The notes below the pieces were generated by a model. That model saw only the letters and a program-made list of their open reading frames with translations, was not told the origin of the DNA and did no database searches. Shown here one piece after another: positions 4,618 through 5,524 of a DNA stretch of 5,524 bases; the first letter of the stretch is position 1; each line of letters opens with the position of its first letter. The DNA lies in contig JALTNJ010000109.1 of NCBI GenBank assembly GCA_027000765.1, positions 1 through 5,524 on the forward strand, in the 5' to 3' direction. This DNA comes from Nitrososphaeria archaeon (GTDB lineage Archaea > Thermoproteota > Nitrososphaeria > Geothermarchaeales > JDFR-13). Position numbers and translations under genes: made by a program.

Positions 4618-5524
4618 TTATATCCGCGCTGAGAATATAATCGGCCCTATCATTATAACTTGGCCGGTGTTCAAGTCTACTATTATTTTAGCCGGATACC
4701 AGACTGTTCTACCGAGAACATCTATTCCAATCAACACCTCGTATACGCTTATGCCTCCATAGCTATACTGAGATACGACGGTCAATGGATGTGTCATCAC
4801 TCTATTATTAGATGGGTTTAGTACATCGAGATATATGTATATCTTTAGATATCCTGTATTGCCATAAATAACTAGTTTAGCATAACCCATGTTTGTAAAG
4901 CCGTTGGTCGATAAGGCATAGTACTCGAGTTCTAAGGTCACGTCTGTGAACCAGCTTGGTAATGTGGTGCCAGCAGAATTGTTCCATACAGCCATAGATG
5001 TATCTAAAGACGCTATTGTCGATAGGTAGGGAGCGGTCCTAGTCACGTCGTCGATTATATAATTCAGAGTATATCTAAAGTGTCCATCTGGACCAGTATA
5101 GCCGGCCGCCAAGACATTGCTACCATTGTAGATTGTTATCGAAGCGCCAGATATAGGTTGCTTAGAAGATTTCGATATGGTGTATATATCTAATGTCCAT
5201 GTTATACTGGCGTGTGTCGACTTCAAAGCCGAACCGGATTCGTTAAAGAAGGTCTCGATAAGCCTAACGCTATCTAAATTCGTCAGGCTAATGGAGCCGT
5301 TTAAAGCCGAGTTCCTTACAACCACATCCCTAAAAGCATCGCTCCTATCCCAAATATATAGTGTATAATATCCATCTGCTATTGATTTTACCCAGGTATT
5401 CGAGAGTGTTATATTATTATACATTGGAACAACGTAGGTCGACCATATGTGTATCGCATTTCTACCGGCATCACCAATATATACATTATTCAAGTCTAGT
5501 GATGAACTCTCAGCCATAATATAT
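4618..5524 (-). CDS. Exported beta-helix protein, C-terminal part (5' end outside window)
   Basis: The frame is still open at the right edge (codons TAT ATT precede the ATG at 5517), the visible part has no signal peptide, and it begins inside a repeat, so this is the C-terminal 300 or so residues of a longer protein. Numbered from Met 5517, residues 5-95 look like parallel beta-helix rungs with recurrent Asn turns (LDLNNVYI, ITLSNTWV, VVVRNSAL, ISLTNLDSVRL). Residues about 105-155 resemble a carboxypeptidase-regulatory/Ig-like domain (PISGASITIYNGSNVLAAGY, then GPDGHFRY). Residues 187-299 form a beta-rich domain I do not recognise. Five N-glycosylation sequons (35, 73, 92, 131, 179) and no cysteines suit a surface or secreted protein. 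No C-terminal membrane anchor is seen. Similar architectures occur in NosD-like and S-layer-associated archaeal proteins; the substrate is unknown. Confidence 0.7.
   Translation of the reverse strand, partial: YIMAESSSLDLNNVYIGDAGRNAIHIWSTYVVPMYNNITLSNTWVKSIADGYYTLYIWDRSDAFRDVVVRNSALNGSISLTNLDSVRLIETFFNESGSALKSTHASITWTLDIYTISKSSKQPISGASITIYNGSNVLAAGYTGPDGHFRYTLNYIIDDVTRTAPYLSTIASLDTSMAVWNNSAGTTLPSWFTDVTLELEYYALSTNGFTNMGYAKLVIYGNTGYLKIYIYLDVLNPSNNRVMTHPLTVVSQYSYGGISVYEVLIGIDVLGRTVWYPAKIIVDLNTGQVIMIGPIIFSARI

Noticed and set aside
4665..4680. GTTCAAGTC, resembling a tRNA T-loop
   Set aside because: It lies in the coding frame of the beta-helix protein, and no acceptor stem or other arms can be built around it.
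5177..5368. Plus-strand frame inside the beta-helix gene
   Set aside because: Antisense to the repeat rungs; no recognisable domain.

Overview
The window looks like chromosomal DNA from a thermophilic archaeon, most likely Thermoproteota (crenarchaeal type). The clues are AT-rich TATA boxes placed about 25-30 bases ahead of starts, one gene that looks leaderless, Shine-Dalgarno (SD) motifs matching the archaeal AGGAGGTGAT consensus, heavy use of AGA/AGG and ATA codons, a split transketolase, a stand-alone MetRS-beta-type tRNA-binding protein and an exported beta-helix protein. This assignment is inference; no rRNA or other marker gene is present.

Layout, left to right. (1) Positions 1-682, minus strand: the N-terminal transketolase subunit, cut by the left edge. 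It carries an unexpected winged-helix DNA-binding domain of about 90 residues in front of the enzyme domain. Its promoter lies at 757-764, with a 20-bp inverted repeat (770-789) directly upstream and an odd translation start region. (2) 805-1956, minus: a PLP-dependent class I/II aminotransferase, apparently from a leaderless mRNA. (3) 2113-2679, plus: a hemerythrin-like diiron protein, divergent from the aminotransferase, with an imperfect palindrome ahead of its promoter. (4) 2694-3893, minus, convergent with the hemerythrin gene (14-base gap): a membrane protein with an N-terminal anchor, a small barrel-like domain, a second hydrophobic block and a C-terminal N-formylglutamate-amidohydrolase-like domain. 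(5) 4024-4371, plus, divergent from gene 4: a tRNA-binding OB-fold protein. (6) A gap at 4372-4617 with no convincing gene, ending in a pyrimidine-tract terminator for (7) 4618-5524, minus: the C-terminal part of a surface or secreted beta-helix protein, cut by the right edge.

The genes do not form one operon. The likeliest functional link is aminotransferase plus transketolase: transketolase supplies erythrose-4-phosphate for aromatic amino acid synthesis, and a transaminase could act at the end of that pathway. Because the transketolase subunit carries its own wHTH and its promoter has a symmetric site touching the BRE/TATA region, an enzyme that also regulates, possibly its own gene, is the most interesting hypothesis here. 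The other genes look like ordinary single-gene units: oxygen or NO handling (hemerythrin), an envelope hydrolase, translation, and the cell surface.
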